From Nocardioides soli (GTDB lineage: Bacteria; Actinomycetota; Actinomycetes; Propionibacteriales; Nocardioidaceae): a stretch of DNA of 64,000 nt. Of this stretch, positions 53,851-62,045 are shown piece after piece. Under the pieces are notes generated by a model that saw only the letters and a program-made list of their open reading frames with translations, did not search any database and was not told the origin of the DNA. Position numbers and translations under genes: made by a program. The stretch covers positions 434,001-498,000 of the forward strand of contig NZ_JACHWR010000002.1 of NCBI RefSeq assembly GCF_014191495.1, read 5' to 3'. How positions within the stretch are numbered: position 1 is the stretch's first letter; the number at the start of each line of letters is the position of its first letter.

Positions 53851-54967
53851 CGCCGAGGTGATCCCGATCGGCACCCGGGGCCGCCCGGGGCGCGGCACCG
53901 GCACCGCACCCTCCTCGGCGGCGCGCGGCCTCGCCGCGAACGGCGCCAGGCCGGCGCCGAAGCCGGCGAAGAAGCAGGCGCCCAAGAAGCAGTCGGCCGC
54001 GCCCCGGCCGAAGCCGGTCGAGGAGGCGGTGGTCCGCGAGCCGGTCACCACCGACGAGCCCACCCCCGCGGGCGGGATCCCTGCCGCCGAGTGGCTGGCG
54101 GCGTTCCAACAGGCCGCGGCCGAGGTCTTCGGCGAGGAGTGGGAGCCGCAGCTGGCGAGGTTCCTGGCGTTCCTGCGGCGCCGGGTCACCGGTGACTACG
54201 TCGTCGACGAGTACGGCTTCGACGCGGAGGTCACCGAGCGCTTCCTGATGGCCGCGCTGCGTCCGATCGCCCAGAAGTGGTTCCGCATCGAGGTGCGTGG
54301 CGTCGAGAACATCCCGGCCGACGGCGGCGCCCTGGTCGTCTCCAACCACTCGGGCACCATCCCGGTCGACGGACTGATGACGATGGTCTCGATCCACGAC
54401 GAGACCGGTCGGTTCCTGCGCCCGCTCGGTGCCGACCTGGTCTTCCGGCTGCCGTTCGTCGGCTCGATGGCGCGCCGCAGCGGTGCCACCCTGGCCTGCA
54501 GCGAGGATGCCGAACGGATGCTGCGCAACGGCGAGCTCGTCGGCGTCTGGCCCGAGGGCTTCAAGGGCATCGGCAAGCCGTACGCCGAGCGCTACAAGCT
54601 GCAGCGCTTCGGCCGGGGCGGCTTCGTCTCCGCCGCGGTCCGCACCGGAGTCCCGATCGTCCCGCTCTCGGTCGTCGGCGCCGAGGAGATCTACCCGCTC
54701 GTCGGCAACCTCCCCTCGCTCGCCCGCCTCCTCGGCGTCCCGTACATCCCGATCACGCCGTTCTTCCCCCTCCTCGGCCCGCTCGGCCTGGTGCCGCTGC
54801 CGTCGAAGTGGCTGCTGGAGTTCGGCGAGCCGATCCGCACCGACGAGTTCGACGCCGGCGCCGCCGACGACCCGATGCTGGTCTTCAACATCACCGACCA
54901 GGTCCGCGAGACCATCCAGCAGACGCTCTACACGCTGCTGATGCAGCGCCAGTCCGTCTTCCGCTAG
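53843..54967 (+). CDS. Lysophospholipid acyltransferase family protein (Rv0502-like)
   Basis: The 374-residue protein has an 85-residue disordered Ala/Pro/Lys-rich N-terminus and then a PlsC-type domain: ALVVSNHSGTIPVDG (NHx4-5D catalytic block), GVWPEGFKGIGKPY and VPIVPLSVVGAEE. Two hydrophobic hairpin segments follow. It probably acylates a lysolipid or glycolipid at the membrane. GTG 53843 overlaps the epimerase stop by 8 bp. The repeat cluster begins directly after its stop. Confidence 0.87.
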   Translation: MADAEVIPIGTRGRPGRGTGTAPSSAARGLAANGARPAPKPAKKQAPKKQSAAPRPKPVEEAVVREPVTTDEPTPAGGIPAAEWLAAFQQAAAEVFGEEWEPQLARFLAFLRRRVTGDYVVDEYGFDAEVTERFLMAALRPIAQKWFRIEVRGVENIPADGGALVVSNHSGTIPVDGLMTMVSIHDETGRFLRPLGADLVFRLPFVGSMARRSGATLACSEDAERMLRNGELVGVWPEGFKGIGKPYAERYKLQRFGRGGFVSAAVRTGVPIVPLSVVGAEEIYPLVGNLPSLARLLGVPYIPITPFFPLLGPLGLVPLPSKWLLEFGEPIRTDEFDAGAADDPMLVFNITDQVRETIQQTLYTLLMQRQSVFR

Positions 54968-54974
54968 TCGCGAC

Positions 54975-55019
54975 GGTCGAGGAAGGCGCGCTCCCGGTGG
55001 TTGAGGAAGGCGCGCCCGC
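54975..55019. repeat. Partial left arms of 42-bp palindromic repeat
   Basis: Two successive left-arm fragments with GAGGAAGGCGCGC occur at about 54979 and 55002, each missing the right arm. They look like decayed or stacked copies of the repeat family. Confidence 0.65.
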
Positions 55020-55198
55020 GGTGGTTGAGGAAGGCGCGCTAGCGCCTGTCTCGAAACCACCCGCCGGTGTCGGGGGAGTGTCGGCGTGCTCCCGCGGACC
55101 CGTTCGGCGCCTATCGGGAGGACGCCGACCTGTGGTCGGGACTGGGTCGCGTTCGTGGTGGTTTCGAGACGGTTGCTAGCGCAACCTCCTCAACCACC
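55020..55198. repeat. Composite repeat A: palindrome, core, inverted palindrome
   Basis: A 42-bp palindromic unit at 55020-55061 (begins GGTGGTTGAGGAAGG, centre GCGCTAGCGC, ends CTCGAAACCACC) is followed by a 95-bp core at 55062-55156, then the same palindrome in reverse at 55157-55198. Composite B at 57903-58060 differs at only 3 of the 95 core positions. The design matches BIME/REP-type repeats with alternating orientation. Confidence 0.85.
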
Positions 55199-55212
55199 GT
55201 CCTCGGGGGCAC

Positions 55213-55249
55213 GGTGGTTGAGGAAGGCGCGCTCCCGGTGGTTGAGGAA
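55213..55249. repeat. Left-arm repeats abutting the IS21 left end
   Basis: Two left-arm copies (GGTGGTTGAGGAA at 55213 and at 55237-55249) end exactly where the IS element begins. The matching right arm resumes at 57903, after the element. Confidence 0.75.
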
Positions 55250-55375
55250 TGTCAAGGGACAGTAGGAACTGCCCAGGGGCGGTCGTGAGACCTGCCCGCT
55301 GACGGTCACGAGAACTGCCCGGTGGTGGCCATGGGATCTGCCCAGTGGGCTTGCGGCCACCACCGACCAGAGCAC

Positions 55376-56170
55376 TCAGCTCAAGGGACTCACCCCTCGG
55401 CCGGCGAGTGCCTGGGTAAGTCGCACGGAGTCTCCGCTGGTCTGGCACACGTGGGCGTGGTGCAGTAGCCGGTCGACGGTGGCGGTCGCCAGCGTCTTGG
55501 GCATCAGCTCGTCGAACCCGGACGGGTGCAGGTTCGAGCTGATCGCGACCGACCGCTTCTCGTAGGCGGCGTCGACGAGCCGGTAGAGCCCCTCGGCGGC
55601 ATCCTGGGCGACCGGCAACAGGCCGATGTCGTCGACGACAACGAGATCGGCGCGCAGCACACGGGCGATGGCCTTGGACACCGTGTCGTCGGCACGATGG
55701 CGGCGCAGCAGGACCCCGAGGTCTTCCAGGGTGAACCAGGCGACCTTCAACCCGGCCTCGACGGCTTGGTGACCGAGTGCCTCCAGTAGGAACGTCTTCC
55801 CGGTCCCCGACGGCCCGCACACGACGAGGTTTTCCCGACGGTGGACCCATTCCAGGGTGCGGAGTGCCTGCTGGGTCGGTGCCGGGATCGAGGATGCCTC
55901 GGGCTGCCACGCATCGAACGTCTTCCCGGTCGGGAACCCCGCAGCCGCCCTGCGGGTGGCCAGTGCGGAGCGTTCCCTTCCGGCGACCTCCTCGGCGAAC
56001 AGAGCCTTGAGCACCTCGGCGGGCTCCCAGCGTTGGGCCTTCGCGGTCGCGACGACCTCCGGTGCGTGGCGACGGATGTGGGGCAGCCGAAGCCGCCGCA
56101 AGAGGTCCTCCAACTCGGCCGGCAACGGCGGCGCGGACGCCATCGATGGTGTGGTGGTCTTGGTCGTCAT
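55376..56170 (-). CDS. istB: IS21-family helper ATPase IstB
   Basis: The 264-residue DnaA/DnaC-like AAA+ protein assists IstA in target selection. It has Walker A VVCGPSGTGKTFLLEALG, Walker B LVVVDDIGLLP and sensor ISSNLHPSGFDELM. The ATG overlaps the istA stop by 4 bp. The length is normal and no frameshift is visible, so it looks functional. Confidence 0.93.
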   Translation of the reverse strand: MTTKTTTPSMASAPPLPAELEDLLRRLRLPHIRRHAPEVVATAKAQRWEPAEVLKALFAEEVAGRERSALATRRAAAGFPTGKTFDAWQPEASSIPAPTQQALRTLEWVHRRENLVVCGPSGTGKTFLLEALGHQAVEAGLKVAWFTLEDLGVLLRRHRADDTVSKAIARVLRADLVVVDDIGLLPVAQDAAEGLYRLVDAAYEKRSVAISSNLHPSGFDELMPKTLATATVDRLLHHAHVCQTSGDSVRLTQALAGRGVSPLS

Positions 56171-57711
56171 CGGGTCACCTCGTTCCCCTCGCGGCTGTCG
56201 TGCTGGCTGTCGTGCTGGCCGAGACGTGCCCATCCGGCGGTGCCCTGGGTCAGCGACCGTTCTTCGCCGGCACGGTGCTCGCCAACAGCGGGTTGCCGGG
56301 CGTGGTGGTCGAGGATCGAGGACAGATCGGCCTCGGCGAACCGGCCGTGGACGGCGGCGTGGCCGAGTGCCCAGTCGACCTCGACGGGGTCGAACAGCTT
56401 GGCCAGGCTGAGGGCTTCGGCCATCTTGACCCTCATCCGCGGCGTGCCCGCCGCAGCGGCCTCGACCAGCCACAGGCGGGCGCCCTCGCCCAGGTCGAGG
56501 AACTCGGCTTCCGCTGGGTTCTTCGCTCGCGGCTGCCGGTTCAACGGACCTTCCGGCTGCGGTGGGAAGTGCTCGTCGTTGATCCTCGGCGTGCCCGGCG
56601 TCGCGCGCGCGTGGCGGGCGACCTCGGCGGGTCCGTCCTCGCCGACGTGAACGATGACGACCTCCTCGCCGTCGCCGAGTCCTTGGGCACGAACCCACAC
56701 CGTGGCGCCGAGCAGGGTGTGTGGCACCGAGTACTGGCCGGACTCGAACATCACCATCGGCGTGTTGCCCGGCACTACCCGGGTGGTGCCGAACGCGACT
56801 GTGTGCGGCTGTGTCGGGACCGGGTGTAGCCGTGTCCGCTCTTCGGCCAACATCTCGACCGGTGGCCGCTTCGTGGTCCGGTGAGCCCGGGTGTTGACCT
56901 TCTGACAGAACGCCTCACACGCCTCCTCGAGCTCGCTAAACGACGCGTACTCCTCACGCAGGTTGGTGTCCTTGGGCACCAGGTCGGCCTTGCTGATCTT
57001 CACCGACGACTCGGTGCCGCCCTTGGACGCCGGATCCGCCGGCACACAGGTGTGGACCACGACCGAGTAGTGCTCGGCGAAGGTGACGAGCTGTCCGTTG
57101 CGGACCGGGATCCCGGCGATGTGCTCGGTCGTGACGGTCTTCTCGTTGTCGGTCAGCACGTAGGTCGGCACCCCACCCAACCGGCGGAAGGTCTGGTCCA
57201 GCGCGGCGAACACGGACGGCATGGTCTTATCGCGCAGCGCGATCACGACCCGGAACCGCGACCACGCCAGCCACGCCACGAACAGAACCGTCTTGACGCC
57301 GTCGACGACAGGTCCGTCGCCGTAGTCGTACTGCAGCCACATCCCCGGCTCGGTGACCCAGGGCCGGTGGACCCGCACATGTCCTGACCGGTATGACTTC
57401 TTCACCGATGCGACCGCACGACGGGTGGTGCGCTCCGAACCCTTGTAGCCCATCGCGAGCAGCTTCTCGTGCGCTCTGTCGGCACGGACCTTGCCCTTGG
57501 ACCGCTCGACCCACTCCTCGACCTTGGGCAGGTACTCATCGATCAACTGCGGCCGAGTCACGGCCTTGTCCAGCTCACCCCCGGCAGCACGGCGGTCCAC
57601 GTAGTGCTTGACCGTGTGGTGCGAGCATCCGGCCAGCTCGCCGGCATCACGCAACGACCCTGTCAGGTCGTAGGCATCCAGGATTTCCATGATCTCCTCG
57701 GCAGACTTCAA
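56167..57711 (-). CDS. istA: IS21-family transposase IstA
   Basis: The 514-residue transposase has an N-terminal helix-turn-helix (SLRDAGELAGCSHHTVKHYV) and a retroviral-type DDE core with Asp129 (LQYDYGD), Asp188 (VLTDNEK) and Glu234 (KGGTESSVK). A C-terminal beta-barrel-like region follows. It is a complete reading frame of the usual length. The 190 bp to the element's right end hold the terminal repeats and probably the promoter. Confidence 0.93.
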   Translation of the reverse strand: MKSAEEIMEILDAYDLTGSLRDAGELAGCSHHTVKHYVDRRAAGGELDKAVTRPQLIDEYLPKVEEWVERSKGKVRADRAHEKLLAMGYKGSERTTRRAVASVKKSYRSGHVRVHRPWVTEPGMWLQYDYGDGPVVDGVKTVLFVAWLAWSRFRVVIALRDKTMPSVFAALDQTFRRLGGVPTYVLTDNEKTVTTEHIAGIPVRNGQLVTFAEHYSVVVHTCVPADPASKGGTESSVKISKADLVPKDTNLREEYASFSELEEACEAFCQKVNTRAHRTTKRPPVEMLAEERTRLHPVPTQPHTVAFGTTRVVPGNTPMVMFESGQYSVPHTLLGATVWVRAQGLGDGEEVVIVHVGEDGPAEVARHARATPGTPRINDEHFPPQPEGPLNRQPRAKNPAEAEFLDLGEGARLWLVEAAAAGTPRMRVKMAEALSLAKLFDPVEVDWALGHAAVHGRFAEADLSSILDHHARQPAVGEHRAGEERSLTQGTAGWARLGQHDSQHDSREGNEVTR

Positions 57712-57902
57712 GTTGTCCCTCCTCAGGGCGACGGGCGCTTCAGCACCGCCGATCGCACCTGAGGAGGGGCCTCAACCGTCGGAGCCGGTGAGGCAGACGA
57801 CGTCGTGTCGGGCAGATCCCATGACCGCCACCGGGCAGGTTTCATGTCCGCCAGCGGGCAGTTTCGTGGCCGTCTCCGGGCAGAATTTCATGGCCGCCGA
57901 CA

Positions 57903-58060
57903 AGCGCCTGTCTCGAAACCACCCGCCGGTGTCGGGGGAGTGTCGGCGTGCTCCCGCGGACCCGTTCGGCGCCTATCGGGACGACGCCGACCTGTGGTCG
58001 GGACTGGGTCGCGTTGGGGGTGGTTTCGAGACGGTTGCTAGCGCAACCTCCTCAACCACC
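57903..58060. repeat. Composite repeat B, left palindrome split by IS21
   Basis: The right half of a palindrome at 57903-57923 is followed by a 95-bp core (57924-58018) and a full inverted palindrome (58019-58060). Its missing left half lies at 55237-55249 on the other side of the IS. Confidence 0.85.
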
Positions 58061-58084
58061 GTCGCCGAGCCTCCCGCCGAGCCC

Positions 58085-58126
58085 GGTGGTTGAGGAAGGC
58101 GCGCTGGCGCCTGTCTCGAAACCACC
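58085..58126 (+). repeat. 42-bp palindromic repeat, forward
   Basis: A full copy in the same orientation as 55020-55061, with one change at the centre (GCTGGC for GCTAGC). Confidence 0.85.
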
Positions 58127-58154
58127 AGTCCCGCGGCATCCGCGGTGGGTGCGT

Positions 58155-58196
58155 GGTGGTTTCGAGACGGTTGCTAGCGCAACCTCCTCAACCACC
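58155..58196 (-). repeat. 42-bp palindromic repeat, reverse
   Basis: A full copy, identical to 58019-58060, in reverse orientation. Confidence 0.85.
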
Positions 58197-58225
58197 GTCG
58201 TCGGGACTGGTCGCGTCGGGGGCAC

Positions 58226-58267
58226 GGTGGTTGAGGAAGGCGCGCTAGCGCCTGTCTCGAAACCACC
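58226..58267 (+). repeat. 42-bp palindromic repeat, forward
   Basis: A full copy identical to 55020-55061. The 29 bp between it and the previous repeat resemble the end of the core. Confidence 0.85.
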
Positions 58268-58322
58268 CCGAACCTGGGCGGCCTGCCGCTCGGTCGAACT
58301 GGTCCGCCCAACCCCTTGTGTG

Positions 58323-58340
58323 ATCGAACAATCGTTCGAT
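58323..58340 (+). promoter_or_regulatory. LexA (SOS) box
   Basis: ATCGAACAATCGTTCGAT is a perfect palindrome that matches the actinobacterial SOS consensus TCGAAC-N4-GTTCGA. It ends 10 bp before the ATG of the HNH gene, so LexA binding should repress that gene until DNA damage. Confidence 0.82.
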
Positions 58341-58350
58341 AGAATGGGGC

Positions 58351-59691
58351 ATGGCCAGCGCTCCCGTCACCGACCTCCGGGCCGGTGACGTGTCCGATGT
58401 GTCGGGGATGAGCGAGGCGGAGCTGGTGGACGCGATCCGCGCCCTCGAGGACACCAAAGCGAAGGCCTGCGCGGCCCAGGCGCAATTGACCCGGGCACTG
58501 GATGCCCGCGTGAGGGCCCGGCACGCCGACCAGGGCGTGCCGGCCGCGCGGCGGGGGCGGGACGTGCCCGGTCTGGTGGCCTACGCCCGCCGGGAGTCCC
58601 CCGCGCGCGGGTCGCGGTTGTTGGGGTTCGCGCACGCCCTGACCGAGCTCCCCTCGACGGAGGCCGCGCTGGCGGCCGGGGTGGTGTCGGAGTGGCGGGC
58701 GATCCTGATCGCCCGCGAGACCGCCTGCCTGGCCCCCGGGCACCGGGCCCGGGTGGACGCCGAGCTGTGCGCCCCCGACAACCAGGGCGCCTATCGGTTC
58801 GAGGGGTGGGGCGACCGACGACTCGTCGCGCAGACCCGGGCGCTGGTCGCCGGTCTGGATCCGGCCGCGGTGGTGGACCGCCGCGCGAAGGCGGAGGCCG
58901 ACCGGCACGTGAGCCTGCGGCCCGCGCCGGACACGATGGCCCGGCTCTCGGTACTGCTCCCGGTCGCCCAGGGCGTCGCCGTCTACGCCACCCTGACCCG
59001 GGCCGCCGACTCCGCCCGTGCCCAAGGCGACCCGAGATCACGCCGGCAGGTGATGACCGACACCCTCGTCACCCTGATCACCGGACAAGCCACCGCGGAG
59101 GCGGTCCCGGTCACGATCAACCTGACCGTCTCCGACCACACCCTCCTCGCCGGCGGACACCAGCCCGCCTGGCTCACCGGCTACGGCCCCCTGACCGCCG
59201 ACCACGCCCGTCACCTCACCGCCACCGCCCTCGCCCACGCGCAGGCGGCGCGGGTGGCGCGGGTGGCGCTGCGGCGGCTCTACGCCCGCCCCGAGACCGG
59301 CACCCTCGTCGCGATGGAATCGAAGGCCCGGGCGTTCCCCAAGGCCCTCGGCCTGTTCCTCGAGCTCCGCGACCAGACCTGTCGCACCCCCTGGTGCAAC
59401 GCCCCGGTCCGCCACCACGACCACATCACCGACCACGCCGACGGTGGCCCCACCTCCGCGATCAACGGCCAAGGCCTGTGCGAGCAGTGCAACCACACCA
59501 AACAAGCCCCCGGCTGGCGGGCCAGACCACTGGCCGGGCCACCCGATCAGCACGTCGTCGAGACCACCCTGCCCACCGGCCACACGATCCGATCAACAGC
59601 ACCACGCGCACCCACACCCAGCCGCGTCGTACCTCGGATCCGACGCGAACTCCACTACCCCGACTTCGTCATCGAATACGCCGCCGTCTGA
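58351..59691 (+). CDS. DUF222 / HNH endonuclease family protein (13E12-like)
   Basis: The 446-residue protein has an N-terminal DUF222 region (ELVDAIRALEDTKAKACAAQ, then LPSTEAALAAGVVSEWRA) and a C-terminal HNH nuclease: CRTPWCNAPVRHHDHI, HADGGPTSAINGQGLCEQCN. The cysteine pairs hold zinc and the HDH/N residues form the active site. These families are multi-copy in actinobacteria and carried by repeats such as mycobacterial 13E12. A LexA box precedes it, so it is probably a DNA-damage-induced nuclease. It lies beside the repeat cluster. Confidence 0.88.
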   Translation: MASAPVTDLRAGDVSDVSGMSEAELVDAIRALEDTKAKACAAQAQLTRALDARVRARHADQGVPAARRGRDVPGLVAYARRESPARGSRLLGFAHALTELPSTEAALAAGVVSEWRAILIARETACLAPGHRARVDAELCAPDNQGAYRFEGWGDRRLVAQTRALVAGLDPAAVVDRRAKAEADRHVSLRPAPDTMARLSVLLPVAQGVAVYATLTRAADSARAQGDPRSRRQVMTDTLVTLITGQATAEAVPVTINLTVSDHTLLAGGHQPAWLTGYGPLTADHARHLTATALAHAQAARVARVALRRLYARPETGTLVAMESKARAFPKALGLFLELRDQTCRTPWCNAPVRHHDHITDHADGGPTSAINGQGLCEQCNHTKQAPGWRARPLAGPPDQHVVETTLPTGHTIRSTAPRAPTPSRVVPRIRRELHYPDFVIEYAAV

Positions 59692-59834
59692 CCCGGGCCG
59701 ACCCGGTCGACCCGAGCAGACCGCAAGCCGCCCAGCAGCCGTCACCACCCCCCGTAACCCCACCTACGGCGACCACACAAACCCGGTAAGCGCGTCACCG
59801 GCCGCGGCCGCCGCGAACCGGGCCGCTGAGGTCG

Positions 59835-61094
59835 CTACTGCCGGGGCGGCAACAGGGCGCCCGTGATCGGGTCGAGCACGCCCTGGAGGATCTCGGTGAC
59901 GCCGGTGACCACCTCGGTCAGGGGAGCGGTGGGTGACGTGGCTCCACTGCCGCCGGAGCTGGAGGGTGCGCTCGCGGAGGGTGCGGCGCCACCGGTGAGG
60001 GCGCCGGTCAGGCCGTCGGTCAGCGTCTTGAGCGGGTTGGTGCCGCGGGACGGCGAGGCGCCGGGGCTGGGGAGCAGGGTCGGGTCCGTGGTCGGCTCGA
60101 GCACGCTGCCCGGGGGCAGGTCGCCGTCGACCGGCGGCAGTCCGGGCGCGACGCCCTGGTCACCCCGATCGCCTCGGCCACCGTCCTTGCCGCCGCGGTC
60201 GCCCTTGGTGCCGTTCTTGTCCTGGCCGCGCGCGTCCGGCCCGGCCTGCTGTGGAGTGGCGGGCAGGGTCGGCAGCTCGATCGGCGGGGCGGCGACCAGC
60301 GACGGCGGGAACGCCTCGATCGGGGTACCCCCGCAGTCGGGGCACTGCTGCGCCGCCTCGGCGTCGATCTGGGCGACCACGTTGGCGGCGGCGACGAGCT
60401 CGTCGCGGGCGTCGGCGGGCACCGACGGCTCGAGCTCCTCGAGCTGCGTCAGGCTGCTCGAGGCGAAGTCGCGCAGCTTCGCGATGGACGAGGCTCGGTC
60501 GCTGTGGGCGTAGTCGGCGAACAGCAGGTCGGCGCCCTGGGTGGCCTGGTCGCTGAAGGTGGCGAGGGTCGGTGCGACCCGCGCCTGATCGCCCGGGTCG
60601 TCCGAGCCGGCCAGTGCGCTGGCTTCCTCGAGCCGGTCGGTGGCGTTCGCCAGCTGGATGCTGCCCTTGTCGGCCTCGCCGAGCGACAGCCCGACGTGGG
60701 CGGACTCGATGGCCCGCTTGATCGGGTAGAGCGACTCACCGGGGAGTGCGGACTGCGAGGCGACGGCGACCGAGGCGCTCGCCCCCACGATCACCAGGCC
60801 GCCGACGACGGCCGCGAGTCGGCGCTCCCGGGTGGTGCGGCGAGCGGGGAGCCGGAGCTTCGAGAGGTCGTCGGGCGCCAGCGCCGTCTCGGCCTCGGAC
60901 ACGAGCCGGGCGCGCAGGTCGGCCACGAACTCGGGGCGCGGCTGCGGGTCGGGGACCGCCCGCAGCGCCCCGACGAGCTCCACCAGCTCGCGGTCACGTC
61001 GATCTGCAACGTCGATCCGCTCACCCGTCGACGACTGCTCGACCAGGGTGGCGAACCGGTGGGCGCGCCCCCGCGCCCGGATCCCCCATGTCAT
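59835..61094 (-). CDS. DUF5667-type membrane protein, probable anti-sigma partner
   Basis: The 419-residue protein has a cytoplasmic N-terminal segment of about 95 residues, one membrane helix (LAAVVGGLVIVGASASVAVA), then the ALPGESLYPIKRAIESAHV motif of DUF5667 with helical sequence, and a long Pro/Gly/Ser-rich exported tail. It lies directly downstream of a BldN-type sigma gene. In Streptomyces the same place is taken by RsbN, the anti-sigma factor of BldN. An equivalent role here is inference from position and topology. Confidence 0.72.
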   Translation of the reverse strand: MTWGIRARGRAHRFATLVEQSSTGERIDVADRRDRELVELVGALRAVPDPQPRPEFVADLRARLVSEAETALAPDDLSKLRLPARRTTRERRLAAVVGGLVIVGASASVAVASQSALPGESLYPIKRAIESAHVGLSLGEADKGSIQLANATDRLEEASALAGSDDPGDQARVAPTLATFSDQATQGADLLFADYAHSDRASSIAKLRDFASSSLTQLEELEPSVPADARDELVAAANVVAQIDAEAAQQCPDCGGTPIEAFPPSLVAAPPIELPTLPATPQQAGPDARGQDKNGTKGDRGGKDGGRGDRGDQGVAPGLPPVDGDLPPGSVLEPTTDPTLLPSPGASPSRGTNPLKTLTDGLTGALTGGAAPSASAPSSSGGSGATSPTAPLTEVVTGVTEILQGVLDPITGALLPPRQ

Positions 61095-61173
61095 GTCGAT
61101 CTCAACGACGAGAAGTGCGGCGGAGTTACGCGAGATCCGCCGAGGAACTGAACGATTTCGACCGGTCGCGCCA

Positions 61174-61998
61174 TCAGTCCCGCAGCCCTTCCGGCATCAG
61201 CTTGGCGAGGTTGCGCACCCCGCGCAGCTGGAGCTGCTTGACGGCGCCGTCGCTGCGGCCCAGGACGGCGGCGGTCTCGGCGATGCTCATGCCCTGGAGG
61301 AAGCGCATCACCAGGCAGTCGCGCTGCTCGGCGGGCAGCTCGGTGAGCGCGCGCATCAGGATCTCGTTGGTGATCCCGGCGAGCACCGCGCTCTCGGGCC
61401 CGTCGGTCGCGTCGTCGTGGAGGCTCATGTCCTCGGTCGTTAGCTCGAGACGGGTGCGGCCGGCCTTGAAGTGGTCGGTCGCGAGGTTGCGCGCGATGGT
61501 CATCAGCCAGGCGCCGAAGTCCTTGCCCTGCCACCGGAACCCGTTCATGCTGCGCAGCGCCCGGAAGAACGTCTCGGAGGTGAGGTCCTCGGCGAGCGTC
61601 CTCGAGCGGGTCCGGTAGAAGAGGAACCGGTAGACCGACCCCTGGTAGTGGTCATAGAGCAGCCCGAACGCGTCGGCGTCGCCCTGCCGGGCCAGCTCGA
61701 CGAGGGCGATCAGCCGGGTGCGCTCGGACTCGTCGTCCTCGGAGGATGCCGCGAGCCCGGCGTCCCCGTAACCATCGGGCCCGCCGCTGCCGCGGCTGGT
61801 CGCCGCCTCGGTGGCGAGGATGCTGCCGGCGAAGGCCGGCGTGGGCCTTGGTGCCAGGCGCTCGGCGAGCAGCACCTCGGCGACGAGTCGGCGCAGGACG
61901 GTGAGGCCCCGCTCCTGGTCGTGGATGCCTGGTGCCATGCGAACAAGCCCTCCCGAATGCGGTCTCCCCGATGCCGGCCCCTCGAAAACCTCCGCCAT
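61174..61998 (-). CDS. ECF sigma factor, BldN-like
   Basis: The 274-residue sigma factor has region 2 (YDHYQGSVYRFLFYRTRSRT, LAEDLTSETFFRALRSM, FGAWLMTIARNLATDHFK) and region 4 (LPAEQRDCLVMRFLQGMSIA, ETAAVLGRSDGAVKQLQLRG). It carries an N-terminal extension of about 90 residues, as Streptomyces BldN does before processing. ATG 61998 and 61938 are both possible starts. It is followed by the probable anti-sigma gene, 79 bp downstream. Confidence 0.85.
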   Translation of the reverse strand: MAEVFEGPASGRPHSGGLVRMAPGIHDQERGLTVLRRLVAEVLLAERLAPRPTPAFAGSILATEAATSRGSGGPDGYGDAGLAASSEDDESERTRLIALVELARQGDADAFGLLYDHYQGSVYRFLFYRTRSRTLAEDLTSETFFRALRSMNGFRWQGKDFGAWLMTIARNLATDHFKAGRTRLELTTEDMSLHDDATDGPESAVLAGITNEILMRALTELPAEQRDCLVMRFLQGMSIAETAAVLGRSDGAVKQLQLRGVRNLAKLMPEGLRD

Positions 61999-62045
61999 CG
62001 TAAACGGGAGTTATTCGAATGTGAACCGGTCGGTAACTACGGCGT

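Larger units (their letters stand above)
55250..57902 (-). mobile_element. IS21-family insertion sequence
   Basis: The element is 2653 bp, with istA and istB on the minus strand, and begins TGTC and ends GACA. Each end has four copies of a roughly 23-bp motif with GGGCAG (57810, 57833, 57856, 57878) or its complement CTGCCC (55269, 55292, 55315, 55338), consistent with multiple transposase-binding sites. Both genes are intact. No target duplication was seen. The flanks are the two halves of one palindromic repeat, minus 8 central bases. Confidence 0.88.

Noticed and set aside
55020..58267. Repeat cluster considered as a CRISPR array
   Set aside because: Repeats alternate in orientation, spacing is irregular, spacers are repeats of each other, and no cas genes are near.
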